DNA of 64,000 bases from Sporolactobacillus kofuensis (GCF_042660205.1 NZ_JBHSTQ010000004.1:186001-250000); one strand, 5' to 3'; counted from the first letter of the stretch, positions 26,932-36,035 are shown. Notes: generated from the sequence alone by a model not told the origin. Numbers and translations are program-made.

Positions 26932-27777
26932 TCATTTTAATCGGCCAGCAACCAATTCCTTTTTATAAGCACTATGGTCAGTTGGTCCGGTGTATGCGTT
27001 CAGACTAAAGGAGGCTCGAATCCCAGCAGTAACGAATTTTTTCGCAACTTTAACTGCTTCGAGTACGGACATGCCCTTTGCTAATCCAGCAGTAACCGCT
27101 GCTGCATAAGTACAACCCGCTCCATGAATATTAGGTGTATCAATACGCTCATCAGCAATGATATGAAAATCTTTTCCATCATAAAGGACATCGACTGCCT
27201 GATCAGTGTTCGGCAATCTGCTCCCACCTTTAATTAACGCATTTTTCGCGCCAAGTGCAACAATCTTTTCCGCTGCCTCTTTCATTTGATCAACGGTTGT
27301 AATCCGAGGCATACCCGTTAACCTGGAAGCTTCATAAAGGTTTGGCGTAGTGACTAATGCTTTAGGAATGAGAAACTTCAGCATAGCGGCTGTGTTTTCA
27401 GGTTGCAGTTCAGGTTGAATTTCTTCTTCAGCACCCTTGCAAACCATTACCGGATCAATGACTGTTCGTTCCAAATGATTTTTATCGATGACGTCTGAGG
27501 CAATCCGAATGATTTCCGGAGACCCAAGCATGCCGGTCTTCATCGCGTCAACACCAATACCAACGACAATAGTATCTAATTGTTGCTTGAGTAAGGTTGT
27601 GTCCAAAGTTGTGACGCTGTGGGACCAATGTTTATGGGGATCCATCGTCACAATACATGTGAGCGCAGTCATGCCATATACACCGAGCTCTTGAAAAGTT
27701 TTTAAATCGGCTTGCATACCTGCACCGCCGCTTGTATCTGATCCTGCAATAGTCATGGCTTTGAAATGTCCACTCAT
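26932..27777 (-). CDS. pdxK: Pyridoxine / hydroxymethylpyrimidine kinase (PdxK/ThiD family)
   Basis: Phosphorylates B6 vitamers (and possibly HMP) with ATP. 281 aa from ATG 27777, which has AGGAGG upstream; the in-frame ATG at 27801 has none. Seen: ribokinase-like motifs AMTIAGSDTSGGAGMQADLKTF, VIDPVMVCKGAEE, ALVTTPNLYEASRLTG, ALIKGGSRLP and IHGAGCTYAAAVTAGLAKG with the catalytic Cys/Asp-position loop of the PdxK-ThiD2 subgroup. In Bacillus this protein is chiefly a pyridoxal kinase. Monocistronic; the 222-nt gap upstream is shared with the divergent GGDEF-EAL gene. Confidence 0.85.
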   Translation of the reverse strand: MSGHFKAMTIAGSDTSGGAGMQADLKTFQELGVYGMTALTCIVTMDPHKHWSHSVTTLDTTLLKQQLDTIVVGIGVDAMKTGMLGSPEIIRIASDVIDKNHLERTVIDPVMVCKGAEEEIQPELQPENTAAMLKFLIPKALVTTPNLYEASRLTGMPRITTVDQMKEAAEKIVALGAKNALIKGGSRLPNTDQAVDVLYDGKDFHIIADERIDTPNIHGAGCTYAAAVTAGLAKGMSVLEAVKVAKKFVTAGIRASFSLNAYTGPTDHSAYKKELVAGRLK

Positions 27778-27959
27778 AAACAATCCTCCTATAGATATCA
27801 CGTTGCTTTATCCTTAATTATAATCAGTAAAAATTTAAAAAACTATGTTTATTGCTCGAACGGGAGGTTGGGACCAATTTCATAAAAATTTTTAAAAAAT
27901 AAACAGTTTGCCGTTAAATAGATGTATAAACAAACCGATAAAGAAGTTGTAGATTATTG

Positions 27960-27980
27960 CCGCTCGCTATGAACGAGCGG
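27960..27980 (+). promoter_or_regulatory. Stem-loop in the leader of the GGDEF-EAL gene
   Basis: CCGCTCG (27960-27966) pairs with CGAGCGG (27974-27980) around CTATGAA, 20-30 nt before the start. No T-run follows, so it is not a terminator. It may affect mRNA stability or ribosome loading. Confidence 0.4.
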
Positions 27981-27999
27981 GTCTGGATTTGGAAGGCAG

Positions 28000-29781
28000 G
28001 TGTTTTCTTCAGTGTCAGTGAACAGCGGATGGCTGATTATCGTCGCGGCGATTCTGGCTATTCTCCTTTGTGTAGTTTCTTTGTTAATGTTCTTTCATAT
28101 CCAAAGATTGCGTGTTAAAGAAGAAAGTGAAAAAAACATTAGAAAAATTACAGATGGCCTACATATTGGTGCGTTCATCATACAAGGAGACACCTTCATT
28201 TATGTCAACGACAGGTTTTGCGAATTGACGGGCTATTCTGCTGAGACATTACAGCAACTGAAATGGCAGGATGTTGTTTCCCTACAGAATTCAGAGGAGA
28301 CAGCAACCTTAATCAGACAGTTACGAGAAGGCCAGAGGACAGAATTTGAAGAGCAGCTTGTTGTGATTAGGGGAGATGGGTCACGCATTTCCTTGGTCGT
28401 AAAATGCCAGAGGATTAAGGGTCAGCACAGTCATTATGTAGGCACAGCCGATGTTGAGGAACATGCCCACGTGAAGGATGAAACGGATACAGAGAACCTC
28501 ATTGATCCTGTAACAGAACTTCCTGGGAGCATTGCGTTACGTCGCCGACTCGATCATGAAACAATTGAGAATCCAGCGCTTTCACTTGCATTGGTGTTTG
28601 TTGATATTGACAGCATGAATCGAGTGAACGACACTATAGGTAGAGAAGCGGGCGATAAGTTGCTTCAAGAAGCAGCAAAGCGCCTGAAAGAATGTGAAGG
28701 GGAGCGTGTTTATCACTTTAGTGATGATGAATTCGCCATTTTATTTAAGAATCGAACACGATCAGACGTGAAGATGCATATTAAGCGTATCATGAACACG
28801 TTCACAGCACCCATCAAGTTGCATGATATACCTTGGTATGAATCCATAACGATGGGTGTGAGTTTCTTCCCTGAGGATGCCGATACAGGGAGCAAGTTGA
28901 TAGAAAGTGCAGTCGCCGCGATCCACTACGCAAAAAAGAATAGCCGCGGGAAATATGAATTTTATAATCCGGGTATTTTGAACGGTTTAAGAAAGCGTCT
29001 GGAACTTGAGATGGATTTGCGTCACGCGGTAAAACGTAATGAGTTCACGATCCATTATCAACCACAAATTGATTTAAAGGTTGGTAAAGTTATTGGATCT
29101 GAGGCATTGGTGCGCTGGATACACCCAGTGCGCGGTGTCATTTCACCCGGAGTTTTTATCCCTATGGCCGAGGAATTAGGTCTCATCGAAGAAATAGGGG
29201 AGTGGGTACTTCGGACGGCATGTAAGCAAACAAAGCTCTGGATGGATCAAGGCTATTCCTTTAATGTATCTGTCAACTTATCTCCGCGACAGCTTTTTCA
29301 GGAAAATTTGGTTACTCTTGTTCAATCTGCGCTTTATGACTCTGGACTTCCGGCAAAAAGCCTTCAGCTTGAAATTACGGAAACGGCTGGAGCTGACTTG
29401 TTTGTCATGTCACAGAAACTGCAGGCATTGGAAAAATTGGGTGTAAGTATTAGCATTGATGACTTCGGAACTGGCTACAACTCATTAAATTACTTGAAAC
29501 AATTACCATTGAGTCAGCTAAAGATTGATCAATCTTTTATACGAGGTAACCGCCATGATCAACATGATGTGGCGCTTGTAAGAATGATTGTGGCCCTTGC
29601 AAATGAATTAGATTTGCAAGTCGTAGCCGAGGGTGTTGAGACTGCTGAACATGTTCAATTTTTAAAACAAACCAATTGTGCGCTTGCCCAAGGCTACCTG
29701 TTTGCCCGTCCTTTGACTGCAGAGCGTCTGATTGATCAGCTCGGGCTCATAAACTCGCAAATTAGTGAGACAGTCATTTAA
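28000..29781 (+). CDS. PAS-GGDEF-EAL cyclic-di-GMP phosphodiesterase
   Basis: A 593-aa membrane protein. Order: one membrane helix (10-32), PAS domain (about 45-150), GGDEF domain (about 165-325) and EAL domain (about 340-590). The GGDEF signature reads SDDEF (241-245), losing the first Gly of the active loop, so cyclase activity is doubtful. EAL residues look intact: EALVRW (368-373), NLSPRQ, LEITE, IDDFGTGYNSL, LKID and VAEGVET. Predicted net activity: c-di-GMP hydrolysis, with the GGDEF part perhaps a GTP sensor. Starts at GTG 28000 or, with a better-placed GGAAGGCAGG, at GTG 28012. Monocistronic. Confidence 0.88.
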   Translation: MFSSVSVNSGWLIIVAAILAILLCVVSLLMFFHIQRLRVKEESEKNIRKITDGLHIGAFIIQGDTFIYVNDRFCELTGYSAETLQQLKWQDVVSLQNSEETATLIRQLREGQRTEFEEQLVVIRGDGSRISLVVKCQRIKGQHSHYVGTADVEEHAHVKDETDTENLIDPVTELPGSIALRRRLDHETIENPALSLALVFVDIDSMNRVNDTIGREAGDKLLQEAAKRLKECEGERVYHFSDDEFAILFKNRTRSDVKMHIKRIMNTFTAPIKLHDIPWYESITMGVSFFPEDADTGSKLIESAVAAIHYAKKNSRGKYEFYNPGILNGLRKRLELEMDLRHAVKRNEFTIHYQPQIDLKVGKVIGSEALVRWIHPVRGVISPGVFIPMAEELGLIEEIGEWVLRTACKQTKLWMDQGYSFNVSVNLSPRQLFQENLVTLVQSALYDSGLPAKSLQLEITETAGADLFVMSQKLQALEKLGVSISIDDFGTGYNSLNYLKQLPLSQLKIDQSFIRGNRHDQHDVALVRMIVALANELDLQVVAEGVETAEHVQFLKQTNCALAQGYLFARPLTAERLIDQLGLINSQISETVI

Positions 29782-29859
29782 TAAGTGAGCAGTGCTTGCA
29801 CATGGGCGACAAATACTTGAGAGATAACGACTTTAGTACACTACACCTGTTATTACAGC

Positions 29860-29888
29860 TTGGTAGAGTCAAGTTCAACTAATATAGA
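29860..29888 (+). promoter_or_regulatory. Promoter of the NlpC/P60-LysM gene
   Basis: TTGGTA (29860-29865), 17-nt spacer, TATAGA (29883-29888), about 43 nt before the ATG. Good match and spacing. Confidence 0.5.
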
Positions 29889-29931
29889 TTACAACTCAAA
29901 CATTTAGCAGGATTTTAGGAGGCGGTTTTTT

Positions 29932-31080
29932 ATGAAAAAAATCATTGTTCCTGCTGCGATTGTAGGAGGACTAATATTCTCAGCAACGGGCCAACAGGCC
30001 TTAGCAGCATCTGGACAGGATGTCGTTAATAAGGCATTAAGTTATCAGGGCAAACCCTATGTTTATGGGGCACCCTCCTTTTCGGAATCCATGTTTGATT
30101 GTTCATCATTTACTCAACTGATGTATAGCAAGGTTATGAATATTTCTTTACCAAGGACTTCGTCCGCTCAAGCGACCATAGGCACACGCGTATCTAAGGA
30201 CCAAGTGCAGCCAGGAGATTTGCTGTTCTTTGATACCTCCGGTGATGGCAAAATCGACCACGTGGGTATTTACATCGGTAATGGACAAATGATTAGTTCG
30301 GAAGAAACGGTTGGCGTACATATTACCAATGTATTTAGCGGTGGAGGATCTCAGTCGTACTGGGAACCGAAATTTATTAATGCTCAACGAGTTATTGCCT
30401 CGGGGGACAGTGTTTCTGCTCCAACACAAAACAGTCTGGTGACGCAGTCCTCCCAATCGTCATCGGGAGGTGGTGCCTCATCCAATTCATATACCGTCAA
30501 AAGTGGAGACAGCCTTTGGGCGATCGCGCATAACAATGGAATTTCGCTTTCAAAGTTAAAATCACTTAACGGGCTGAAATCCAATCTGATTTACCCGGGA
30601 CAAGTTCTGAAACTTTCCGGAACAGTACATGCAACACCATCTTCCTCAACGACGACGAAGACCACATCCGATCAAGCCGCAGGGACTTCTACAAAAAGTT
30701 CTTCAAGTGCTTCGTCATCATACACGGTAAAAAGTGGAGACAATTTATGGGCAATTGCCAATAAGAATGGGATGTCACTAAGTGCCTTGAAGTCGATGAA
30801 TGGACTGCATTCTGATCTTATCTATCCAGGTCAGACATTGAAACTATCTGTGTCAACGGGCTCATCAAAGGATGTAACAGTCACCCAGACTTCCTATGCA
30901 AAAACAGCCCATTCCTCTTCTACAGCAAAAAAAAGCTATAAAGTGGCGAGTGGTGACAGTCTCTGGCAAATTGCCACACTTCATGGCACCACAGTTAATA
31001 AATTAATGAGAACGAACAATTTGTCTTCAACGCTCATTTATCCGGGACAACATTTGCAGATACCAGAATCTTATTTGTGA
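29932..31080 (+). CDS. Secreted NlpC/P60 endopeptidase with three LysM domains
   Basis: A 382-aa wall hydrolase cutting peptidoglycan stem peptides (D-Glu to diamino acid in the family). Seen: signal peptide with cleavage after QALA-A (about 26); NlpC/P60 domain at about 28-152 with FDCSSF (Cys57), DHVGIYIGNG (His110) and the PGDLLFF strand; Ser/Thr-rich linkers; three LysM repeats at about 187-229, 263-306 and 335-378, each opening YTVKSGDSLWAIA or similar and closing LIYPGQ. The catalytic domain comes first and the LysM domains last, the reverse of B. subtilis LytE/LytF. AGGAGG precedes the ATG. A terminator follows directly. Confidence 0.92.
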   Translation: MKKIIVPAAIVGGLIFSATGQQALAASGQDVVNKALSYQGKPYVYGAPSFSESMFDCSSFTQLMYSKVMNISLPRTSSAQATIGTRVSKDQVQPGDLLFFDTSGDGKIDHVGIYIGNGQMISSEETVGVHITNVFSGGGSQSYWEPKFINAQRVIASGDSVSAPTQNSLVTQSSQSSSGGGASSNSYTVKSGDSLWAIAHNNGISLSKLKSLNGLKSNLIYPGQVLKLSGTVHATPSSSTTTKTTSDQAAGTSTKSSSSASSSYTVKSGDNLWAIANKNGMSLSALKSMNGLHSDLIYPGQTLKLSVSTGSSKDVTVTQTSYAKTAHSSSTAKKSYKVASGDSLWQIATLHGTTVNKLMRTNNLSSTLIYPGQHLQIPESYL

Positions 31081-31103
31081 GAATAGGAAACCTACACAGG
31101 TTC

Positions 31104-31150
31104 AGAATCCGAAACACATTGCATAAGCATAAGTGTTTCGGATTCTTTTT
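31104..31150 (+). terminator. Terminator of the NlpC/LysM gene
   Basis: AGAATCCGAAACAC (31104-31117) pairs with GTGTTTCGGATTCT (31133-31146), followed by a T-run. A 14-bp perfect stem. Confidence 0.9.
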
Positions 31151-31503
31151 ATTGAAGAGAGAACAGCGATAAGTTGATGTGGACTAAGTTACGGGTTGAA
31201 GATAAAAACTGAATGAAATATTGAGAATCGTAAACAAGGTTATTAAGTGGAGTGAAAAATGAATGAATTAATCGAATGATGATTAGACTTTCTATGAGAT
31301 GGTGTAATCGTTGTGTGAATAAACGATGAATATTATGTTAATAAATGGTTACGAATACAACGTTAATTTAAATGTACAACGGTCTGTAACAAATATATTT
31401 ATATCGCTATTAAATTAAAGTTATAATTAAAAGTTTATGCTATAATGTGAGTGCTTGCTTTGTTAAGTAGCGGAACAGAGAAATAGAGGGGAGGAAGAGC
31501 AGC
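31151..31503. other. AT-rich qox leader region, 353 nt
   Basis: No ORF of note. Very AT-rich from 31260. TGCTATAAT at 31438-31446 is an extended -10 about 58 nt before the qoxA start; its -35 is poor. Several TTAAT and TAACAA words are present, but I see no clear Rex or ResD box. Confidence 0.45.
31438..31446 (+). promoter_or_regulatory. Extended -10 of the qox operon promoter
   Basis: TGC-TATAAT with a perfect -10 hexamer at 31441-31446. No clear -35, suggesting an activator may be needed (inference). Confidence 0.5.
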
Positions 31504-32463
31504 TTGAAGAATTTAATTACTATGATAAAACCAGCAATTCTATTGTTAGCATTACCCTTGATCACGGGATGTTCAGATAAGATTGCCGTATTAAATCCTC
31601 AAGGTCCTGTAGCAAGATCGCAATATCATTTGATTATTTGGTCACTAATTATGATGAGCCTTGTTCTTGCTATTGTGCTCATATTATTTGTTTATGTGCT
31701 TGCACGGTATGGCCGTAAAAACAGTAAAGGCTTCGATCCTAATGACACGGGTAACAGGAAGCTTGAAATTGTTTGGATGATCATTCCGGTTATTATCTGT
31801 GTGCTGTTGGCTGTGCCTACGGTTCAAACACTGTATGCACTGAATCACCCACCGAAAGCTACTGCCACACCTGCAAAATTGGCTGGCAAAACGCTAACGA
31901 TTGATGTAACGTCCGTTCAATGGAAATGGCTTTTCCGCTATCCGGATCAAAAAATCGAAACGGTTAATTATGCAGTCATTCCTGCCGGAACACCGGTGAA
32001 GTTTCGCCTGCATGCCTATGATGCAATGAATGCATTTTGGGTTCCCGAACTTGGTGGACAACAATACACAATGACAGATATGCCAATGAAATTGTGGCTT
32101 CAGGCTGATAAGCCTGGTAACTATGATGGCAGAAGCTCAAACTATTCTGGTCGTGGCTTTGCACATATGACTTTTACGATTATGGCAAGAAATGCGACAG
32201 ACTTTGATAATTGGGTGAATGATGTTAAACAAAACAAACCGGCTTTGTCGCTTAATGGCTATAAGAAGCTATTACAGCCTGATACGGTTAAACCTCAAGC
32301 GTTTTCGTCTTATCCTAAGCTTGCAGAAAAGGATTTGAATAAGGCACAAATGCAGGCGCTTGAAGCTGGAAAGTCAACAAAGAATGATTCCATGCAAGGC
32401 ATGAAAATGGACAAGAACATGGACATGGATCATAACGGGAAAGGGGGACATCACGATGATTGA
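31504..32463 (+). CDS. qoxA: Menaquinol oxidase aa3-type, subunit II
   Basis: Subunit II of the aa3-600-type quinol oxidase, a membrane lipoprotein. 319 aa from a TTG start with GGGAGGAAGAG upstream. Seen: signal peptide with lipobox LITGC (Cys23), two membrane helices (about 43-66 and 88-108), and the cupredoxin domain with WKWLFRYPD and FWVPELGGQQYTMTDMP. The Cys-Cys-His CuA ligands of cytochrome c oxidases are absent, as expected for a quinol oxidase. The C-terminus is a Met/His/Asp-rich tail (MQGMKMDKNMDMDH, then GGHHDD). Its stop overlaps the qoxB start by 8 nt. Confidence 0.93.
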   Translation: MKNLITMIKPAILLLALPLITGCSDKIAVLNPQGPVARSQYHLIIWSLIMMSLVLAIVLILFVYVLARYGRKNSKGFDPNDTGNRKLEIVWMIIPVIICVLLAVPTVQTLYALNHPPKATATPAKLAGKTLTIDVTSVQWKWLFRYPDQKIETVNYAVIPAGTPVKFRLHAYDAMNAFWVPELGGQQYTMTDMPMKLWLQADKPGNYDGRSSNYSGRGFAHMTFTIMARNATDFDNWVNDVKQNKPALSLNGYKKLLQPDTVKPQAFSSYPKLAEKDLNKAQMQALEAGKSTKNDSMQGMKMDKNMDMDHNGKGGHHDD

Positions 32464-34423
32464 GTCCATCAAGTCGTTTCTTGGTTATTTCTTCGTTACC
32501 GGGGATCCGATGATCTATGGAGCTGATGCATCCATTGCTTTGGCTTCAATCGGTATTGTCGTTGTACTTACCTATTTCAAAAAATGGAAATGGCTGTGGG
32601 AAGAATGGCTGACTACAGTCGATCATAAGCGAATTGGAATTATGTATATTATTGCGGCGCTCTTGATGCTGTTCCGAGGCGGAGTCGATGCATTGATGAT
32701 GCGTACACAGCTGACATTGCCAAATTTGCATTTTCTAAATTCGGAACATTATAACCAAGTATTTACAACGCACGGCACAATTATGATTATCTTTGTTGCT
32801 ATGCCATTTATTTTTGGATTGATGAATATTGCGGTGCCATTGCAAATCGGTGCACGTGATGTTGCTTTTCCATTTTTGAATGCATTGAGCTTCTGGCTGT
32901 TTTTTGCTGGAGCAATGCTTTTTAACCTATCATTTGTCATCGGTGGTTCTCCAGATGCAGGATGGTCAGGCTATGCACCATTTGCAGGTGCAGAATTGAA
33001 TCCTGGTGTCGGACAGAATTATTATGTGCTTGGCGTTCAAATATCTGGTATCGGATCGCTGGCAACAGGGATTAATTTCTTGGTCACCATTATTAAGATG
33101 CGTGCGCCGGGAATGACCTTATTCAAGATGCCGATGTTTACGTGGTCGATTCTCATTACTTCGGTTATTGTTGTCTTTGCGTTTCCGGCATTCACTGTTG
33201 CGCTCGCATTGATGACGATCGATCGATTGTTTGGTGCACATTTCTTCACGATTGCTGCAGGCGGTTCGCCAATGCTTTGGGCCAATTTGTTCTGGTTTTG
33301 GGGGCATCCTGAAGTGTATATCGTGCTTTTGCCGGTCTTCGGTATTTTCTCCGAGGTCATTGCAACCTTTGCACACAAGACACTCTTTGGTTATGCCGTG
33401 ATGGTCTGGTCAATGGTTGCCATTTCGGTATTGAGCTTTATTACATGGTTGCACCACTTCTTTACAATGGGAAATACGGCTCCGGTCAACGCATTCTTCT
33501 CCGTTTCAACAATGCTGATTGCGATACCGACTGGTGTCAAAATATTTAACTGGTTATTTACGCTGAATAAAGGGCGAATCGAATTTACCACACCAATGCT
33601 TTGGGCGTTGGCGTTTATACCTAACTTTACAATTGGTGGGATTACCGGTGTCATGCTTGCTATGGCTCCGGCAGATTATCAGTACCATAACAGTTATTTC
33701 CTTGTCGCACACTTCCACAGCACATTAATTGCAGGAACAGTGTTCGGTATTTTCTGCGGTCTTCATTATTGGTGGCCGAAGATGTTTGGCTACTTACTTG
33801 ATGAAAGAAAAGGAAAATGGTCGTTCTGGATCTTCATGATTTCCTTCAATATTTGCTTTATGCCGATGTATTTCCTTGGATTGATGGGAATGACACGTCG
33901 TATGTACACCTATCCTGCTGGATTGGGTTGGACACCGATTAACATCGTCATTACGATCGGTGCTTTTGGCATGGGGCTTGGTTTTATCATTATGGCTTGG
34001 AATATTATCTGGAGCGCCATCCATGGGAAACGAGATACAACAGGCGATCCATGGGGTGGCCGTACGCTTGAATGGACGACTTCGTCACCAGCTCCTGAGT
34101 ATAATTTCGCGCACATTCCTGAAATTTCAACGCGTGATCCACTGGCTGCTATGAAAGAAGGAAAAACGGGTGATTTGAGAAAGTCATCAAAACCTTATGA
34201 ACCCATTCATATGCCGAATAACTCTGGAATTCCTGTGATTATGTCAGGGTTCATGTTCATTGCTGGGTTTGGTTTTGTCTTTGAATGGTATTGGATGGGC
34301 ATCCCAGGATTAATTGGTGTGGTTGCCTGCATGATCGCACGTTCCTTTGTTTACAACGACCACCACTATATTCCAGTCGATGAGATTGAGAAGACTGAGG
34401 CTGCCACGGGGAGGTTATCCTAA
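32456..34423 (+). CDS. qoxB: Menaquinol oxidase aa3-type, subunit I
   Basis: The haem-copper catalytic subunit that reduces O2 to water and pumps protons. 655 aa, about 14-15 helices. Seen: FTTHGTIMIIF (low-spin haem His), WFWGHPEVYIVLLPVFGIFSEV (CuB His and the cross-linked Tyr), ITWLHHFFTMG (two further CuB His) and VAHFHSTLIAGTVFGIF (haem His pair). DHKRIGIMYI opens helix I. The ATG is inside the end of qoxA and the stop overlaps qoxC, so the four genes are tightly coupled. With MenB/MenE in the window, the electron donor is probably menaquinol. Confidence 0.95.
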   Translation: MIESIKSFLGYFFVTGDPMIYGADASIALASIGIVVVLTYFKKWKWLWEEWLTTVDHKRIGIMYIIAALLMLFRGGVDALMMRTQLTLPNLHFLNSEHYNQVFTTHGTIMIIFVAMPFIFGLMNIAVPLQIGARDVAFPFLNALSFWLFFAGAMLFNLSFVIGGSPDAGWSGYAPFAGAELNPGVGQNYYVLGVQISGIGSLATGINFLVTIIKMRAPGMTLFKMPMFTWSILITSVIVVFAFPAFTVALALMTIDRLFGAHFFTIAAGGSPMLWANLFWFWGHPEVYIVLLPVFGIFSEVIATFAHKTLFGYAVMVWSMVAISVLSFITWLHHFFTMGNTAPVNAFFSVSTMLIAIPTGVKIFNWLFTLNKGRIEFTTPMLWALAFIPNFTIGGITGVMLAMAPADYQYHNSYFLVAHFHSTLIAGTVFGIFCGLHYWWPKMFGYLLDERKGKWSFWIFMISFNICFMPMYFLGLMGMTRRMYTYPAGLGWTPINIVITIGAFGMGLGFIIMAWNIIWSAIHGKRDTTGDPWGGRTLEWTTSSPAPEYNFAHIPEISTRDPLAAMKEGKTGDLRKSSKPYEPIHMPNNSGIPVIMSGFMFIAGFGFVFEWYWMGIPGLIGVVACMIARSFVYNDHHYIPVDEIEKTEAATGRLS

Positions 34424-35046
34424 TGATGGATTCATTGCTTAGCCAAAAAAACAAAAGCACTTTGCCTTTGGAGTATTCAACTGAAGAAGGCGATTTGCGC
34501 ATTGTCGGTTTCTGGATATTCCTTGCGGCTGAATTAGTGCTGTTCGGTACTTTATTCGGTACTTATCTTGTCTTGCAAAGTCACACAGCAGGCGGACCAA
34601 ATGCGCATGATTTGTTTGAAATCGGACCGGTTATGGCAGAAACGATTGTTCTGTTAGTAAGTAGCTTTACTTGTGGACTAAGTACAATGGAACTTCGTCG
34701 CCATAACAACAAGGGCTTGATTGGTTGGCTGATTATTACCATCTTGCTCGGCCTTGTTTTCGTAGGACTTGAAGCGAATGAGTTCTATACGTATGCCGCA
34801 CATGAAGGGGCAACACTTTCAACGAGTGCATTTCTCTCAGGATTCTTTATCCTTCTTGGAACGCATGGTTGCCACGTTTCATTAGGTATTGTCTGGATTA
34901 TTGGTATTCTGCTCCAATTGAGAAAAAGGGGAATTACACCGGTAACAGCAAGAAAAGCATTCATGGTTGGTCTTTATTGGCACTTTCTAGATGTTGTCTG
35001 GATTTTCATCTTCACAGCCGTTTATTTGACAGGGTGGGTGATTTAA
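34423..35046 (+). CDS. qoxC: Menaquinol oxidase aa3-type, subunit III
   Basis: A 207-aa subunit III (cytochrome oxidase III family, short five-helix form), supporting stability and proton uptake of subunit I. Seen: GFWIFLAAELVLFGTLFGTYLVL, SSFTCGLSTMEL, EANEFYTYAAHEGATLSTSAFLSGFFILLGTHGCHVSLGI and the C-terminal LYWHFLDVVWIFIFTAVYL. The ATG at 34423 shares a base with the qoxB stop, and GGGGAGG lies 7 nt upstream. Confidence 0.93.
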   Translation: MMDSLLSQKNKSTLPLEYSTEEGDLRIVGFWIFLAAELVLFGTLFGTYLVLQSHTAGGPNAHDLFEIGPVMAETIVLLVSSFTCGLSTMELRRHNNKGLIGWLIITILLGLVFVGLEANEFYTYAAHEGATLSTSAFLSGFFILLGTHGCHVSLGIVWIIGILLQLRKRGITPVTARKAFMVGLYWHFLDVVWIFIFTAVYLTGWVI

Positions 35047-35364
35047 ATGAGTGAAAATCAGAATCAGGTCATGAAACAAGAACATGCCGGCTTTCCTTGG
35101 AAACAGGTCATTGGTTTAGTCCTTTCTCTTGCGCTGACATTTCTAGCACTTTGGATTGCGGTTGGTTTATCATTGCCAGTACACGTGACTTTAACGATCA
35201 TAGTTGGCTTGGCAATTTTCCAAGCGTTTATCCAGCTGTTTATGTTCATGCATGTGACGGAGGGCACTGAGCCGGTCCATCAAGTTATTGGTATTCTCTT
35301 CGGTATCTATGTTGCTTTTGCCGTCGTTGCTGGTACAATATGGATTTTGGCATACACAATATAA
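35047..35364 (+). CDS. qoxD: Menaquinol oxidase aa3-type, subunit IV
   Basis: A 105-aa subunit IV of the bo3/aa3 quinol oxidase type with three hydrophobic helices (about 18-40, 45-70 and 78-102). Seen: FPWKQVIGLVLSLALTF and QLFMFMHVTEG, the family motif. The ATG follows the qoxC stop immediately. It is the last gene of qoxABCD; a terminator follows at 35376. Confidence 0.92.
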   Translation: MSENQNQVMKQEHAGFPWKQVIGLVLSLALTFLALWIAVGLSLPVHVTLTIIVGLAIFQAFIQLFMFMHVTEGTEPVHQVIGILFGIYVAFAVVAGTIWILAYTI

Positions 35365-35375
35365 GAAAGATTTTT

Positions 35376-35406
35376 AAAGGTGGGGCATTAATGCTCCACC
35401 TTTTTT
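35376..35406 (+). terminator. Terminator of qoxABCD
   Basis: AAAGGTGG-GGCAT pairs with ATGC-TCCACCTTT, followed by T residues to 35406. Strong, 11 nt after the qoxD stop. Confidence 0.88.
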
Positions 35407-35431
35407 GAAAGAAAAGAAACGATATAACACT

Positions 35432-35610
35432 TTGCTTAAAAAATGTAGCAAAGATGCATTATGCCTGCGGGAGGAGTGAGCCAAGTGAGACCCCGCAGAT
35501 TACGCGCGTGTATGAGGATGCTCACGGATCACCTGCGGCAAGCGCGCTATCGAAGCATCATCAATGCGAAATAAGGACTGGGACTGGGCGTTTTTGCCCA
35601 GTTTTTCTTA
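35432..35610 (+). repeat. Interspersed repeat copy 5 (full length)
   Basis: Starts TTTGCTTAAAAAATGTAGC, continues GCCTGCGGGAGGAGTGAGCC, AAGTGAGACCCCGCAGATTA, GAGGATGCTCACGGATCACC, TGCGGCAAGCGCGCTATCG, AATGCGAAATAAGGACTGGG and the hairpin ACTGGGCG-TTTTT-GCCCAGT plus T-run. The best example of the pairs GCGGG/CCCGC and GTGAG/CTCAC. Plus orientation. Confidence 0.85.
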
Positions 35611-35991
35611 CGTAAATGGGAATAGTCATAGTCGACAGAATTTTGTATACGTGAAGACTTAGTGAGTCAAAATATAGGCTTAGGCAGATTTTTTAGTGTT
35701 GAAGAAAATTGGCAAATGAAGTTCATAAATCAGTCAAAAAACTTCAAAATATGGCGCTTTATGAATTAATTTGATTGATATTGATTGATATTCACTTTAT
35801 AATAAGTTACTTGAAGGGGAATTCGACTGGCTCTCCTGACTGCAGGCGTAAATGCAAGCGAGTTCAATGAGTAAGGAATCATTATTCTTTCCTTGTATGG
35901 AACATTGTCAAGCCGCAGACAATATAAGAGAACTGTTCGCTCTTGGCAATGAATCCGCTCTCTATTTTTGTCGGGCACTTTGGAATCCTAT

Positions 35992-36000
35992 TGATATAAT
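35992..36000 (+). promoter_or_regulatory. Extended -10 of the fru operon promoter
   Basis: TGA-TATAAT, a perfect -10 hexamer at 35995-36000 with an upstream TG, 36 nt before the fruK GTG. No convincing -35. Confidence 0.5.
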
Positions 36001-36035
36001 AAAAAAGAAAATATTAAATTAGGAGTTGATCATTC

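Larger units (their letters stand above)
35407..36035. other. Intergenic, 629 nt, between qoxD and fruK
   Basis: Holds a full repeat copy (35432-35610), then an AT-rich stretch, a patch at 35815-35980 of more gene-like composition in which I find no convincing reading frame, and the fruK promoter element. fruR, the DeoR-type regulator that usually precedes fruK, is absent. Confidence 0.45.

Noticed and set aside
35766..35978. Remnant of fruR or a 70-codon minus frame
   Set aside because: No recognisable DeoR helix-turn-helix in any frame and no ribosome site.
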